From NCBI RefSeq assembly GCF_010015585.1, contig NW_022985097.1:1-64000 (forward strand): 64,000 bases of DNA. The letters run 5' to 3'. The DNA is from Eremomyces bilateralis CBS 781.70. Taxonomy: Eukaryota > Ascomycota > Dothideomycetes > Eremomycetales > Eremomycetaceae. The notes below the pieces were generated by a model. It saw only the letters and a program-made list of their open reading frames with translations, had not been told where the DNA came from and made no database searches. Position 1 is the stretch's first letter, and every line of letters begins with the position of its first letter. The position numbers and the translations under genes were made by a program. Shown here piece by piece: positions 43,508 to 56,798 of the stretch.

Positions 43508-45613
43508 ATGTCTAAATTCCTCCGCGCCTGTTCCGCAACCCATCGCCGTTTCTTTCTCTGCTCTCCTTTCTCGACTCGGTCTCCGTCTAGGTCCTACTAC
43601 ACCTACGGCCCAATCAACTATATGCCGTCGAAACGAAAGAGCTCTACACTAGCATCAGTATCGGCTACAGAGTCTGTCAATGGACTGCCGCCGGCGTTGA
43701 TTGATACCGATGGATCAAGATCGCTAGAAACGGCATCAACCCCTGAGGAGCAGCTGACGAAGAAAGCACCTCGAAGATCTCGAAGATCAAGTGCTCGGAA
43801 AACTCCGGACCTAGTGGTAGATGGAGACCCCCACATCGAAGATGGGCCTGAGGCAAGGGCTGCGTCTCCGGACAACGTCACCGTGCCTGTCCCCAGTAGC
43901 ACTGGTAAAAGAGCTGCGAAGACGAAGGCTGCGAGGGTTATGAACGCGATCGCGGATACAAAGGATGCCGAAGGCCAGGCCGCCAAAAAGAAGCGAGTGA
44001 CAAAGGCAGCCAAGACGAAGGGCGTCGAAGCAGAGCTCGACCCCGAATCCGACGCAGAAATGGTTCCCGATGAAGAGGAATTAGTCGAGGCTCTGCACCG
44101 TCTACCACCTGTAAACAGTCCTACTCTTCCTCTTCCTTGGAAGGGCCGTCTTGGATATGCATGTCTTAATACGTATTTACGAAATTCCAACCCCCCGATA
44201 TTTTGTTCGAGGACGTGCCGAATCGCCTCCATCCTCGAACACCGTCATCCACTCGCGGACCCAACGCAACCCGAGCACCCGACAAAGAATCGTCCGGATA
44301 AAAATCAGCCGGCGGATGTCGAGCGAGGAATGGCATGGGTACACGCGCTTGGCTTAGCAAATGCGCGAGATCTCATCAAGCTGCTGCGCTGGAATGATCG
44401 ATATGGGATTAAGTTCCTGCGCCTGAGCAGCGAGATGTTTCCGTTTGCGAGCCATGGGGAATACGGATATAAACTGTCTTCATTTGCCGGGCCGACCCTA
44501 CGAGAGGTTGGCAAGCTCGTGGCTACACTTGGGCACAGAGTAACAACACACCCGGGCCAATTTACACAGTTCGGCTCTCCGCGAGAGTCCGTCATTGCTG
44601 GAAGCATAAGGGATCTGGCATATCACGACGAATTACTAACACTACTAGAGCTCCCTGATCAACTGGATCGAGACGCCGTCATGATTCTCCACATGGGTGG
44701 CGTATTTGGAGACAAAGGCGAGACTCTCGATCGATTTCGAGCAAACTACGCCAATCTTTCCCCATCGATCAAGCGGCGACTGGTTTTAGAAAATGATGAC
44801 GTGTCATGGAGCGTGCACGATCTTCTTCCAATTTGCGAAGAGTTGAATATCCCCCTGGTCCTGGACTGGCACCACCACAACATCATTCACGACCCCTCCA
44901 TCCGTGAAGGGACCGCCGACATCCTCCCCATCCTCCCACGGATCGCCGAGACATGGCGAAGAAAAGGCATCACCCAGAAGATGCATTACAGCGAGCCCTG
45001 TCCCGACGCCATCACCGGGCGCCAGCGCCGCAAGCACTCCCCCCGTGTCTCCACCCTCCCCCCCTGCGGCAACGACATGGACCTCATGATCGAAGCTAAA
45101 GACAAAGAGCAAGCCGTCTTCGAGCTGATGCTCAACTTCAAGCTCCCCGGCTTTGAAAAAGTTCACCCCATCGCCCCGTACACACGCGACGACTGGAACA
45201 AGCTCGTGAAAGGCCGCAAGGGCAACTCGGACCAGATTCTCGGTCCCGGGGGACGCGACGCGCTTCCCGACGATATGATCGGGATGGGCGGGGCGGAGGG
45301 CCGGGTTTACTGGCCGCTGGGCATGGAGGAATGGCTTCGGCCGCGGAAGAGAGAGGTCAAGCAAAAGGCAAGCGGGAAAGTTGAGGATGGCGGAGATATA
45401 GCTTTAGGTGGCGCTCCGTCGAAGAAGACGACCTTGAAGGCTAGAACGAGGGCGAAAGCGGCTGCGAAGCCAACATCGGTGAAGGGGAAGCGTGCGATGA
45501 GGAAGAAGAAGAATCCGGTTGAGACGAGTTCGGATGAAGAGCTGAGTAGTCCGCTGGAGCTGGATGATTCATCGGAGTTGAGTGATAATCCGGCGATGGA
45601 GAGCAATTCATAG
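43508..45613 (+). CDS. uve1: UV-damage endonuclease Uve1 (UvdE)
   Basis: A single exon of 701 aa. The catalytic TIM barrel spans about residues 214-560: RLGYACLNTYLR, NARDLIKLLRWNDRYGIKFL, RLSSEMFPFASHGEYGY, HPGQFTQFGSP, MILHMGGVFGDKGETLDRF, RLVLENDD, LVLDWHHHNIIHD, KMHYSEPCP and DLMIEAKDKEQAV. The His, Glu and Asp residues of these blocks bind the metals. The enzyme nicks 5' to UV photoproducts and some other lesions, starting an excision pathway independent of NER. The first 38 residues (MSKFLRACSATHRRFF, then STRSPSRSYY) look like a mitochondrial presequence; a second ATG at 43622 (MPSKRKSS) would give a nuclear form. The tail is Lys-rich (RAKAAAKPTSVKGKRAMRKK). Confidence 0.95.
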   Translation: MSKFLRACSATHRRFFLCSPFSTRSPSRSYYTYGPINYMPSKRKSSTLASVSATESVNGLPPALIDTDGSRSLETASTPEEQLTKKAPRRSRRSSARKTPDLVVDGDPHIEDGPEARAASPDNVTVPVPSSTGKRAAKTKAARVMNAIADTKDAEGQAAKKKRVTKAAKTKGVEAELDPESDAEMVPDEEELVEALHRLPPVNSPTLPLPWKGRLGYACLNTYLRNSNPPIFCSRTCRIASILEHRHPLADPTQPEHPTKNRPDKNQPADVERGMAWVHALGLANARDLIKLLRWNDRYGIKFLRLSSEMFPFASHGEYGYKLSSFAGPTLREVGKLVATLGHRVTTHPGQFTQFGSPRESVIAGSIRDLAYHDELLTLLELPDQLDRDAVMILHMGGVFGDKGETLDRFRANYANLSPSIKRRLVLENDDVSWSVHDLLPICEELNIPLVLDWHHHNIIHDPSIREGTADILPILPRIAETWRRKGITQKMHYSEPCPDAITGRQRRKHSPRVSTLPPCGNDMDLMIEAKDKEQAVFELMLNFKLPGFEKVHPIAPYTRDDWNKLVKGRKGNSDQILGPGGRDALPDDMIGMGGAEGRVYWPLGMEEWLRPRKREVKQKASGKVEDGGDIALGGAPSKKTTLKARTRAKAAAKPTSVKGKRAMRKKKNPVETSSDEELSSPLELDDSSELSDNPAMESNS

Positions 45614-48600
45614 GATGTCGTAGCCTCAGCGGAACTGTCATATGTGGAACGCCTTTGCCTCCCAGGTCAGTGTCCTAAGTGTTACGCCTTTACCTACCGG
45701 CAATTTCATGATGGTTATGACTACTGCGGTCCGTATGTCCTACGATTGAGACCCCAAATTTTAAGGAGCACGGAAGCGAAATTCTCGAATCGACTAGAAT
45801 ACCGTAGCACTTGAGCAACGAGAGGACTCACTTTAGACGACCTTTCGGAACAGACCGAGGACCACAGCATCATGAACACAACAATACTTCAAAGAGGATT
45901 AAAGGTTACTTGATTATCAGAGTACTTGCTCGGTCCCGTATTTATGACTCGGAGACGATGGTTGACGTTTATCTCTCCCACTATTTGCCTTCAAAAGAAG
46001 CCTTAGCGATAAGTCTTTGGACCTGAGTGATATTCCATCACGGCTCAAGAACACCTTCCACCCTCAACGTCGGAACACATTCTTCAGAAGTCGTCGGACC
46101 CCATGGGAAACGACAAACGCTCTACCGCTCATCACCATCAGGCCTACCCTGTGGACATCTATCGGTTAGTTCAACGAGTCGAGGACTCCGTGCATCGAAA
46201 ATAAGATGTATTGTATTGTATTGTGGTCTCCATTATCTCCTGCAGTGGACTGCCCCTTCACTGGAAATTTGTTTACTGTGAACTGGCCATTCCTGATTTC
46301 AAGCGATGCTCGTCATACGATCTACAACACGCTATCTTGCGCGATTACACCCTCTTCTTGCAATCATCAGATTTTTCAATCACCTCATACTCGAACAGTC
46401 TCGTGCTTACATCCTCTAAACATTTTTGAGAAGGTCGCCATCACTGAGGTTGATCATGCTGAGTGAGGCAAGGACTGGCCTTGTTCAATTTGGGTGTCTT
46501 CTCAAGGCTAATAGCAACCCAGCTGATATTTCAGGCGTTACCTTGCTGATCGCATCCGGTGAACTGAGAAATTGTCCGATGGTTCTTGGAAAAGGTGTTT
46601 AATAGCTAATAATGTCTTGGAAAAGGGAAGGTGGACGACCTGCTGGAAAGCATGTCATCTTCAATCTGGTGGACGATACGTGCCGTTTGTCGATGCTGAA
46701 GCCACTCTCGTGCATGATATAGTACTGTTACTATCTATAACGCAGGATGATAAGACATCGACATCGTTCAGGGATTAAACACCAAACTTTCCGGGTCTTC
46801 ATCGACATCAAAAGCGATATCTGATACCCTCGAAGGCAGCAAGGAAGGAATGTCAACCGTTGTCCTGATCCTCGAGGGGTATTAAAACAATCCATAATCC
46901 ATGAATTCCCAATATCACCATCCTTATCCGTTACACTCGGAAAAATTGGATGTCTTACCCGCCACACTAAAACTTGTGCAGACTATGGATTCAGTCTCCA
47001 TCCATTCAACTTCCTGTCCTGTCACAAGGTGCGGTAGCAAGGAGTCGGCGTTACCTGGCTTGGCTGGAAAAAGGAACGTGGGATGCGTCATCTGGACCAT
47101 TCGGGCTCCCAGTATCCACCAGGACAAGTCCCTTGACCAGCGATATAATGCGTATGGCAAGTGGCTGGGATCCTACCAGATCTCGCGGCTGGCAATGATC
47201 GACAAACTATTGTTAACAGCGGGAGTGTCCTCGGCCCGCTACCGAGCAATCAGTGGCTATGAGTATAACCTTCTTAAGAGATGATTACGTGCTTTGGGCT
47301 AAAGAGCACTCATCGAACAGCAGAGTTCGTATACAATCACTGGGCCAGTCTGCTAGGATTTCAGTCATACATGCCCTTACACCTTATTAGCACCGAACAA
47401 CAGGGCGATACTGGCCGGTGTGGTGAGACAGGTTGCTAGAATCTCCCCTTTATTATGCACCGGAGGTTTATCATCTCGGTCAGATGTCTGATATCGACAA
47501 TACTAGCGCGACTGCTGTTGGAGATACGGAGAAATTCTCGCTTATCTATGCGGCATACGCAAATTCCCCGACTGGCCGACTGTCACTGGACATCTAGCAT
47601 GTACCTGCGTTGGATGGTCATGCGTCAGTTTCCAACCCGTTGCCATTTTCTTGGACGTAATGGGGATGCTCTTAAAGATCTTAGCCAAGTCTGCGACATG
47701 ATCTTAACGCCTTGGGTACTCCGTACTATGACCCCATCACGTCAGGCTCTCTGTTGTGCACCTTACCAGCAATCCTTGACGGATAATCTGGTATTGTAAC
47801 CCGGATGGCCTTGGCCAGGTCGTCGCAGGCTGTCGGTTATGCTTTCTCTGCATTTCATAGAGCCGCCCAAGGCATAAATCGGTCAGGTCGAGATACCTCG
47901 TTGCAGGCGGAACACAGCTCCCCGCCTGCATGAATTGGATGGGGAGGCCTAAATATAGCGGCTATCACAGCTCTTCCTTCGTTTCCAGGCGCTCTCTGAT
48001 TGTGACGTACCACATCCTCGGGTGCTTATGGTGGTGTCCATGGATGGTTTGCAAGGGAAAGTTAATATATTATGCCTGCCTGGCGCATCCTCCTCCAACC
48101 TCCTCAAAGCCTTTCGGGTTTTTATATTACCCACCGGGGTATTCGGTCGTACAAAAGGCAAGGCTCTCGCTGAGGAGCCTGTTCATGTGGTTCCTTTGTG
48201 CAGTCAGGTGTATTTCATGGGTATGAATCCTTGCAACCTATCTGCTGCATCCCAGAGCCATCCAACGGTAGGCTTATTGACGAGAGATGGCCTTTGGGAG
48301 AACTCAACGGTCTCTTGCCTTCACAAATATAAATCTACTTACCAGCGAGTCTCAGGTGCTAGGAACTTGGCTCAAGACATGTTGAACGGCGAGAGTTTGT
48401 GGGGGCTCGTTTTCGTCTCGACGCTTCCATCCCCTTCAACCACGTCGGACCGAAGTCATCTCCAAGGTCACCACGAATCCACATCATTGACCAGGTTCGA
48501 CATGGAATGGTGGGATGCCTCGCCGCACAAGGCTACCCTCCCACCAATCAGTTTAGTTCTAACCCCAACTGTCACAGTGCGCCACTCTGCATGTCCGTTA

Positions 48601-51600
48601 TGGCGTATCTTGTAGGGGATAATCAGAGGCGAACATAGCCCCCCACAGGCCGCAGTATTCCTCACAGCATGCACACTGTTGAGTAGCGTGTTGAGGGCCA
48701 ACGCCACTCTCCAGCTTGCACGTCCAACGTCGTCCTCTTCACTTACTGTGGTGCAGTAACTACTCTAATTCATTCACTCCAAAACCGCTCAACTCCTCCT
48801 TTCCCGCTACTAGTAGCATTCGATGGGAAACTAAATGCCTTGTTTGCCATTTGCCTTCTCCCACAACGCAAATCGTGCCAGGACAGATGGGTCAAGTCCA
48901 TGTTCGGTAGTGTGAACCATGTCGCTATTGCTGCATGATTTGGGGCTCGCCTCGCTGACCCCTACCTACCCAATATTGTGAAATGCCTTGACTGGTGAGA
49001 TGAGGTATTCAAGAGTAAATACCTGACCACCCTGCTTCCGTATATGCAATTATCGAATCTTGAGGAGAGAAACTGTGCAGCCACCCGCCTGAGCACTGCT
49101 CCATGCGGGTCATGTATTAGTTCGGCTAACTTCGATGATCAGGAGCGCGTGAGAAATTGAGATTCTCAATGGCTCAGGAGTTTGATGTAAATAGTAATTG
49201 GATGAAACAATTGTCAAAATCCTATAACTTGGATGAGCGCAGAGGTCGTGTTACAGAAGGATAATTTGACAATTTCAACAGATCTACGAGGTAGACGAGA
49301 GGAGAGAGGACCGATTAACTAACACAGCTATTAATCCAAACGAGCAAATGTACCTCCATGCAATGAGCATCGCCACCCGCCCAAACCAGGGAATGCAGGA
49401 AACACTATAGAAACAGCCTCAGTCCGAAATCAACAATGCCGATATCAGTGTGAGCCCCTTACAGATACAAGGGGCGTGGGATTAGCGTTGGGGTTCGCTG
49501 CCTTTCATCTGATTTAAACTTAGTATCTGGTTATAATGTAGGCCCAAATATGAGAAACGTACCATATAACTTTCACCGATATCTCCAACTGTTTCAACGA
49601 ATTGGTGGCGAACACTAAAGTATTGGTGTGCGTATCGTTCGACTACGCAATTTGAGGTCGTAGCGCCCTCGATCTCGCTATGGTGGGAGCGGGTTCAATC
49701 GAAGACTCGAAAGCTCGAGGCTAGTTAGCGCCCACTGAGTCAAGCTTTGGGCTACACCAGGTGCCCGCATGTTCCTCTCATACTTCATCTAATAAATCGG
49801 TTAACCACCACCGTCATCGAATATAGCGGTGCCACTTACCCAGCACCCCTCACAGGCGTCTCCATTCACATTAACCCATTGGCCACACTTCTCTTGAACA
49901 TCCCAGCAACACATATACTTGTGTCCAGGCATCGTGGTGAGGAAACGGAGTAATGATACGGCAAAAACAAGAAGGAGAACAGGTGCGAAATAACAGGTCT
50001 CCCCAAACAGTTGAAGAATGCGTTGAGGCAAAAGAAAAGATGATGGCCATCATCTCTCGGGTTTTATATCTGAGTCCAGGACGCCAAGGTTTTCGGGGAA
50101 ATGTCAACCTTATCAGAGTTTGGCCGCGAAACAAGAACAAACTTTATTCATCACGTCGATTGGATATTCAGCTGTGAGCTCAATAATCGAAAAGGAAGAA
50201 GCGAAATTGATGGTATGGGTAGACCTTGACAATCAGGCCACGGTAAAGCCGAGTTTTGTCAATCATCCTTTCTCCGTAATCTCGGACCATTTCTTCAACA
50301 CCATTTCACAAATTCTTTGTTATTTAGACCAATGACTGAAGCAAAATATGCAACGCAGGGAGGGAGTGAGGGGATGCGATAGGATATCCAAGCGGTCGGA
50401 AGCGGCTACTGCACGTGGGAGCCTGTAATGCCCATATTGCAAGCGCGTAGTGCCGGGTAGTGCCTCGTGAGAGCGTCTATTGGTCACTTTCTTAAACTCT
50501 TTTTGTTGTGCAAGGAATCGTGATTGAACCTTGCGGACTGCAATCGGAATAACCGGTCAACCACATCAACAAGGGGGTCCTATTACAGCTTAGGGGTTCA
50601 GACCTCAGCAAATCAAAGCATTTCCCATCCCCTTCAACCAACATGTACCGAAAATGAAGAGCATATGAACGGACGTGACCTGGTCCTGAGTTCACATCGG
50701 GCGAAGATAATCCACGCTCGCATGGGAGCCAAGTGAGGCATTCATTCGTTAGCGACCGATTTCTCCGCACATTTGTCGTAGTAAGAAACTGGGGATAGTA
50801 TGTGATCAGACGCGGCATCCAAACGGGGGAGATGCCGCCTTTAGCGTGCTTGGTGATTCCTGCTTGCAGATAGCCATGCTGCAATTGCGACTTCAGTTCC
50901 CCGTTCAGCTAACAGCGGCGACTCCACTGAAACTGCTGACCCGACCACCGTTGCTGTCGGAATTTATATACGCTCCACTGTAGCGCTCTTGCTATAACGG
51001 AGATGCAAATTGAGGCATCATGTGGAACAAACTGCGACACCATGACGATAACATTTGGAAAACTGCAAGGACCGCGATGTGATGCCCAGCTACGCCACGG
51101 AGATGGATTGTCCACAGGACCAAGTACGTAAACCCCTTCTCTGCGTATGGATCAAGCTGCTGAAGCCTCGCCGCAAAAAGCTGGGTACATGGTGCGCTGA
51201 TTCGATGGACCGGTTGATGAGGCGTCATTGAGGTAGTGGAAAATCAAATACTCTCATGAACGAAAAGGGAATCATAGGAGACTTTCAAAGAGAGTAACAG
51301 TCAAGGATCATTTGAAATCGACGCCTCGATTCTACCTGAAGATGAGAGATGTCTCATAGACGGGTTTCGAGAGCAAACTTGTGTACATAGTAGGAGTCGC
51401 CCAATGGTGCGGTTTGATCACGCGCTCAATTGTCCAAAAAAGATCGAGATAATTACAGCCCAATGGAGCGACTACGTCAACTGGATATTGGATCATCACT
51501 ACCGAACACTGCAAATATTAAATTGATGGCTAGAATGGAATCGGGATGAAGTTGAAGTAAACTCGGGCTCTTTTACACCGAACGGTATTCAGGAATTGCA

Positions 51601-51636
51601 TCACGTGACTGAAACCATCCTATCAGGCTATTACAA
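45614..51636. other. 6-kb gene desert
   Basis: No gene family was recognised on either strand. The longest frames (197 codons at 48022-48615, 127 at 46901-47284, 114 at 47455-47799) have no familiar motifs and no splice-consistent extension that I could build. No large repeats or tRNA genes were seen. It ends at a Tc1/mariner insertion. Confidence 0.45.
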
Positions 51637-51638
51637 TA

Positions 51639-52930
51639 ACACGCCATAAGTCTGCTCAGGGTCTACACATAACAAAATTCAGCCCTGACACCACCATATC
51701 TTCCATCATCAATATATCCACGAAAATGAGGTCGTTTGGTACAGAAATTAGTGGTAATCGACGGCAAAATGCTGAATTATCTGAGAATCAAAGAGCTGGG
51801 ATTTTAGAGGATATTTCCAGGGGGGAAACTAAGGCCGCGGTGGCGGAGGAGTTTCAGGTCGCAGAACGGACGGTGTACAGACCTTGCAACGCTGGGAAGA
51901 GCACCATATCACTCAATCTAAGCCCCGTCAAGGGCCCCCCCTAAAATTATCGCGTCGCGACGAACGATATCTTGTACAGTACGCACGCCGGTTCCCCACG
52001 GTTGAGTACAGCGAGCTCGTTCAAAGCGTCAGCCATATGCGGGTCTCAAGACAACGATATACCGGACTCTTAAGAAATACCACCTTACAAAGTGGCGAGC
52101 ACGGAAAAGGTCCCATCTGAAGCCCGGGCACGCAAAAAACCGGCTTCAATTTGCCCGCGAGTATCAGCATTTCGACTTCTCCCGGGTCCACTCAACCGAC
52201 GAGTGCTCCTATGAGAAAGGGACAGGCGGTAAGCGCGTCTGGGTATGGCGCTTTTATCACGAGGCATATGATCCACGTATGATCGAGCCAAAGACCTCTG
52301 CTAAGGCGATTTCGCAGATGATCTGGGGCTCAATCTCGCGTGAGGGGAGGTCAGACCTGGTGATCATGGACCGCGACGAGGACTCCCCCAGGCAAGGGTA
52401 TTCCGCGAAATCCTATATCGCTACATTAGAGGAGGGACTCCTCCCCACGTACGATCCTGGGGATGTTATGATACAGGATAATGCAAAGGTCTACACGGCG
52501 AAACTTACGCAAGAATGGCTGGAGACTTACGGTATTTGGGTGCTCGATTGGCCAGCTAATTCTCCGGACCTGAACCCCATCGAACGCATGTGGCACTTAC
52601 TTAGAAGCAAAGTCCTAGAGCTGCACCCTGAATTGAAACAGATGGGCTCATTAGAGGAGGCACGGGAGGCGATGAATGCCGCGTTGAAAGAGGCGTGGTG
52701 GGCAGTACCTCAGGAAACGATTGCCAAGCTAATTGACTCAATTCCGCGGCGGTTACGGGCGGTAATTAAAGCAAAAGGATGGCATACCAAATACTAGGCT
52801 ATCCTTAATTAGGCAATCTGAAAAAAGTATACAGATCGCTTTCTCTACGTTTTTGAGCGCTTCTCGCGATAGGGGGTGGTGATGGGGAGAAATCACGTGG
52901 TTGACGACCCTGAACAGACTTATGGCGTAG
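51639..52930 (+). mobile_element. Tc1/mariner element of Impala size, with TIRs and TA duplication, broken
   Basis: This 1292-bp element is flanked by TA (51637-51638 and 52931-52932). The left end ACACGCCATAAGTCTG continues into CTCAGGGTC; the right end, on the opposite strand, reads CTACGCCATAAGTCTG then TTCAGGGTC. That makes terminal inverted repeats of about 27 bp with a few mismatches. It contains one transposase frame. Size and layout match Impala/Tc1-like elements of ascomycetes. Confidence 0.85.
51726..52797 (+). pseudogene. Tc1-like DD34E transposase with two frameshifts
   Basis: It starts MRSFGTEISGNRRQNAELSE with an HTH (RAGILEDISRGETKAAVAEE). The frame changes near 51887 (before LQRWEEHHITQSKPRQG) and again near 52070 (before KKYHLTKWRARKRSHLK). 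The last part is open to TAG 52795-52797. The catalytic triad is visible: Asp in HSTDECSYE, Asp in VMIQDNAKVY and Glu in NSPDLNPIERMW, with DD34E-type spacing between the last two. The family cuts and pastes at TA sites. With two frame breaks this copy should be inactive, though its ends could still be moved by a related transposase. Confidence 0.85.
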
Positions 52931-52932
52931 TA

Positions 52933-55900
52933 CTTTACTTCATTGGCTTCAGATGATTCATCCAACTCGCCAACTTCGCGATGCTGTTTTCCAGAGCACC
53001 TTACGCTTTAACTTTCTGACTGAATCTATTGGCACTACGGAGTATTGGTCAGATACAATATACATAATCCTATCCGAGGCGGAAATGTCTACCTCCTCCC
53101 GCTCACAGACCATACCAACTTACCTGGGGGCAAAGTATCGCTATTCGGTATTCTCCTATTCGTTACTCGGTACTCCGTTAGTACCGTAGATCGGTCCGAT
53201 ATCTTCCAATCCTACGATGGTAGATTGGAGGCAGAGGTTATGAATCAATTTCGCTCACCTCGGATGTCCCTAATATGCCTTGGCAGTGACAGACAGTCTC
53301 CTCAGAGTCCCACAAGATCTCACTCTCATCCGGTACACAGTGTGAGGGCTAGCTTGCCTACCTACTATCTGCATACTTCGCCACCTCACCCCAGCTGTCT
53401 CCGCATTCAATCGTAATCCCCCACCGGCACGGAAAACACTGGCCTCAGAGCATTTGTGCTGCTACAAAAGTGACACGAAACTGAAAGACCCAGTTTTAAA
53501 GCATGTGAAAGTCCCATCTCCGCTCCATCTGATGATCTGATTGATGGGCATTATTATTTCTTTTTTGCCCGAGCCTATCTGGTCGACTCTGAGACCGCCT
53601 GTCGAAATTCCTATTGGCCCCGGAGTCCTAGCGCCCGGTAGACGGCAACTGTGTAAGATCTTGGGGATTAAGGTCACATAATAGTGATAATATATCGTTA
53701 CACCCACCAATGGTGGCTTGCATCGGGCAAAGCTTGAGGACGAACGGTCTTAACCCCCTTCGAAACAGCCTTGCGCAATTGCGGATGTTTGCTGCGTGCG
53801 TGCATCCTATCATGGCACCATTATTGGTCCAGGCGTCGACAGACGAGGGGGCGACGTGGATGAATGAACAATGAAGGATCAACTACGGACCCCAGCGGGA
53901 TGGTCAGGCACGCAATCGAGCAAACCTGAACCTGATGTGTTACAGTACACAAGCATTGAGGCTTCGCAACTGGCAGTTTGCTTTTGCTCATGCACCTAAT
54001 ATTTTGGCCAACACTAAGCAATCGACCAGCTTGGATTAAGCAAAGCTCGTCCCTGGGAAGGCGATGCATAGAAGGATGCAAGAAGCCTGCAAGATGGTCC
54101 AGCCACCGTTGAGTGTTTGAGCAGTACGTACTATTCTGTCCACTAGGGACTAGCTTAGTCCTATTAACCCAAAATGTCGCCGATATTGCACTGTTGCTTT
54201 CTCCATGGGTGGTGGATGGTTACCAGTAACTCGCTGGTCTATGGGCGCTTGCTAGGAAAACTGTGGATCGAATCGAGATTGAAGGTTTGCGGCATGGGCG
54301 AACATGATCGAAAGTGAACCGACGAACCGTAGCCCGATCAGTAAATTAAGGGAGCTCGAGAGACGGGGTGATTTTGGAGAATGGTACAGATTCCTTACTC
54401 ATCTGTACTTACTATACACAGTCTCACTGTAGGTATTACGGTAGGTATTAGCATTCAGCACAAGGCCAAAAAGTGTCACAGCCTCACAGGTAACTCCAGT
54501 GCAGTACCCCGGTAATAATCGAACACAGCAATATTTAATAGAGCAAGGAGAAAAGGGATCGAGCACGCACTACGCAGGATGAGCCGCGTGCGATGGTCGA
54601 TATCATGGATCGGGAATGGGCATCGATATTCTGTGCATATTGTGCTGCTCAACGGTTGCTACAACACCCGACGCTAACCAAGACCCTCCAGCTGTCCTAT
54701 CACCCCTCGACCCTCCATGTGTTTCTGCTCCGTGCGGCAATCATGCCTTTTATCTTCGATCAGGATTCAGGTCAGCCGCCAGACACTCCTCAGGACCTCA
54801 GTAGAAGAATGCGTGGGGGTTCGTCACAATGGTCGATGGATACGCTCTCCCATTCCTATGATCCTAATGATTACTCTACTCGTTTACCACGGTATCGTGT
54901 TATCTGCTGCGACCCTAAGCAGCAAATGGAGAATGACAATCAACACGATCCCCTGTCATATCAAGGGCCAGTGTCCACCATGTCTAGGTCACCCGTCCTT
55001 GGTGCTAGGATTCGCTTCCTTTGGACGAGGGGCTGATATTACCTGGACCGATAACAATCCCCCTTCAGTTCTTACAAGTCGCATCATGGTTCCACTTTCT
55101 AGGTGCGGCCTTGTCCAATATTCTACCTATGGCAATAGTTCTTCCAAGCGCATCGGAAAAATTCCGTCTATCGCTCGCCGGAATCCTAGGGCTGTTGGAG
55201 CCTCGGTCCAACAATTGTATATCGATCATAAGGATTTGATTGCCGACGAAGTCCTGTGTCGTGACCGGACAAGCGACCAGTGACCGGTAACCGCCCCAGC
55301 AAATGGTGCAATGCAGTTGTTCAGAATGGTCGCTGGGGCCCTTGTGGACGATAATTAGTGTGCGGAGAGGTTGGTGTGCTATCCAGATTCCAGGATCAAC
55401 CAGCATCCAAGCATGAACCTCGACGCACTTGCACGGGTTGGCGATTTTCTGGGGGTTGTTTTCGATCACCCCAAGCCTCGATGTTACGTTTCTTATTACT
55501 CCGACCCCGCTAGTGGCTTGGTCTCCAACGCGATTTGTGCGAATGCCATCACAACCTGGAGATGACCGCAGAAATGGTATAGCGTTCGAAAAAGTCGAAA
55601 CCTTCTACGGTGCTTCGGTGCATGATGGCAACGGCTTCAATTTGACCGTACCTAGTGAACAGTGCATGGAGCGAACCAGCCGCTACCCCGTCGGTCGGTT
55701 CCGCTGGAGATTTTCTGTCAGTGCAACTAAGACCGGGAATACCACCACCGGCGTGTCTTATTCGTCGTCTCGTGAGCCATGTCAGATTCCGGATCATGAG
55801 GAGGCTGCGACTTGCATCTCTCTGCAGTCTGTTGTCTGCACCTCGCTGCATATCTTGCACTCCTTCCTGTACGCTTCCTGTCTGTGCTGGTTGAGTTGAA

Positions 55901-56798
55901 AACGGACCGAGGGCTAGCGAGAAGAGATGGACACTCGATTCGAGATTTCCCGACCGTTTCAATGGACGATAGGATGGTGCATCACACCGAACAGCGACCG
56001 GTCTAGTTCCGTATCTACTCGCTGTCTCATTCTCAGTTCCCAACCAACCGCATGCGCAAGGTGTGGTGTCCGCTGTTCGAACTTCGAACACAGTCCGTCC
56101 CTGGCTTCGGAGGTTCATCCCGTCTTTTAGTCGCCTGTGGCCCGCTCCCTGTCCGAGGGATCAGCGGTGCTAAGCATCGGGCTGATTGGGCACAGCGGAG
56201 TGGCGCTGGCGGCGTCTGCACGTTTTGTTCATCATCTCTTCGTCCTCCTTGGCCCGGATGAAGGCGATGTAACCCTTCCTTGTTCGAGTTCTACTGACCC
56301 TTTTGCCCTGGTCGAGGTGGACAATGACCCCATCATACAACGTTATTCCGCCTCCTCTGTGGTGTGTAGGTGGGGCATTGTCGACTGACGATCGTTCTGT
56401 TCTCTCCAGGTTTTGAGGATTCACGATTCCTTGTTAAAGACGGCCCAAATGTCCCTCTCAGATCCCAGTTGCTTTTGGGCTATCCAGCGAGCCACCCTGA
56501 GCACCTTGCAGTAATTAAAAGACATCATTCCGTCCTGGAGAGTTGAGACCAGCCAGTGCCTGCATGGTTCACCTTGCAGATATTTGATCTTGACGTTATC
56601 TTTAGATTCGCAACCCTTTCCGCCGATCCTGCGATCACTTAAACCACTCGATTGTGCCTCTTTTCAGAAGTTATCGTCATCCAATTCCCAAGTTTTTTCC
56701 TTCTGATTTATGCACCGTTCATATACGGCCAATGTCCGTTACTACTCTACCTATGACCTTTGCCTAGCGAAGCTTACCCTAACGTTGCGTTGCCTGCC
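52933..56798. other. 3.9-kb stretch without a recognised gene
   Basis: Several medium frames occur (188 codons at 54717-55283 plus, 189 at 55549-56118 minus, 156 at 55429-55899 plus). They overlap each other in different frames and show no known motif. The last few hundred bases are CT-rich and would be the leader of the regulator pseudogene. Confidence 0.4.

Noticed and set aside
48022-48615. 197-codon frame in the gene desert
   Set aside because: No recognisable family, low-complexity mix of residues, and other frames of similar size overlap it.
55549-56118. 189-codon minus-strand frame
   Set aside because: It overlaps plus-strand frames of similar length and has no known motif or splice context.
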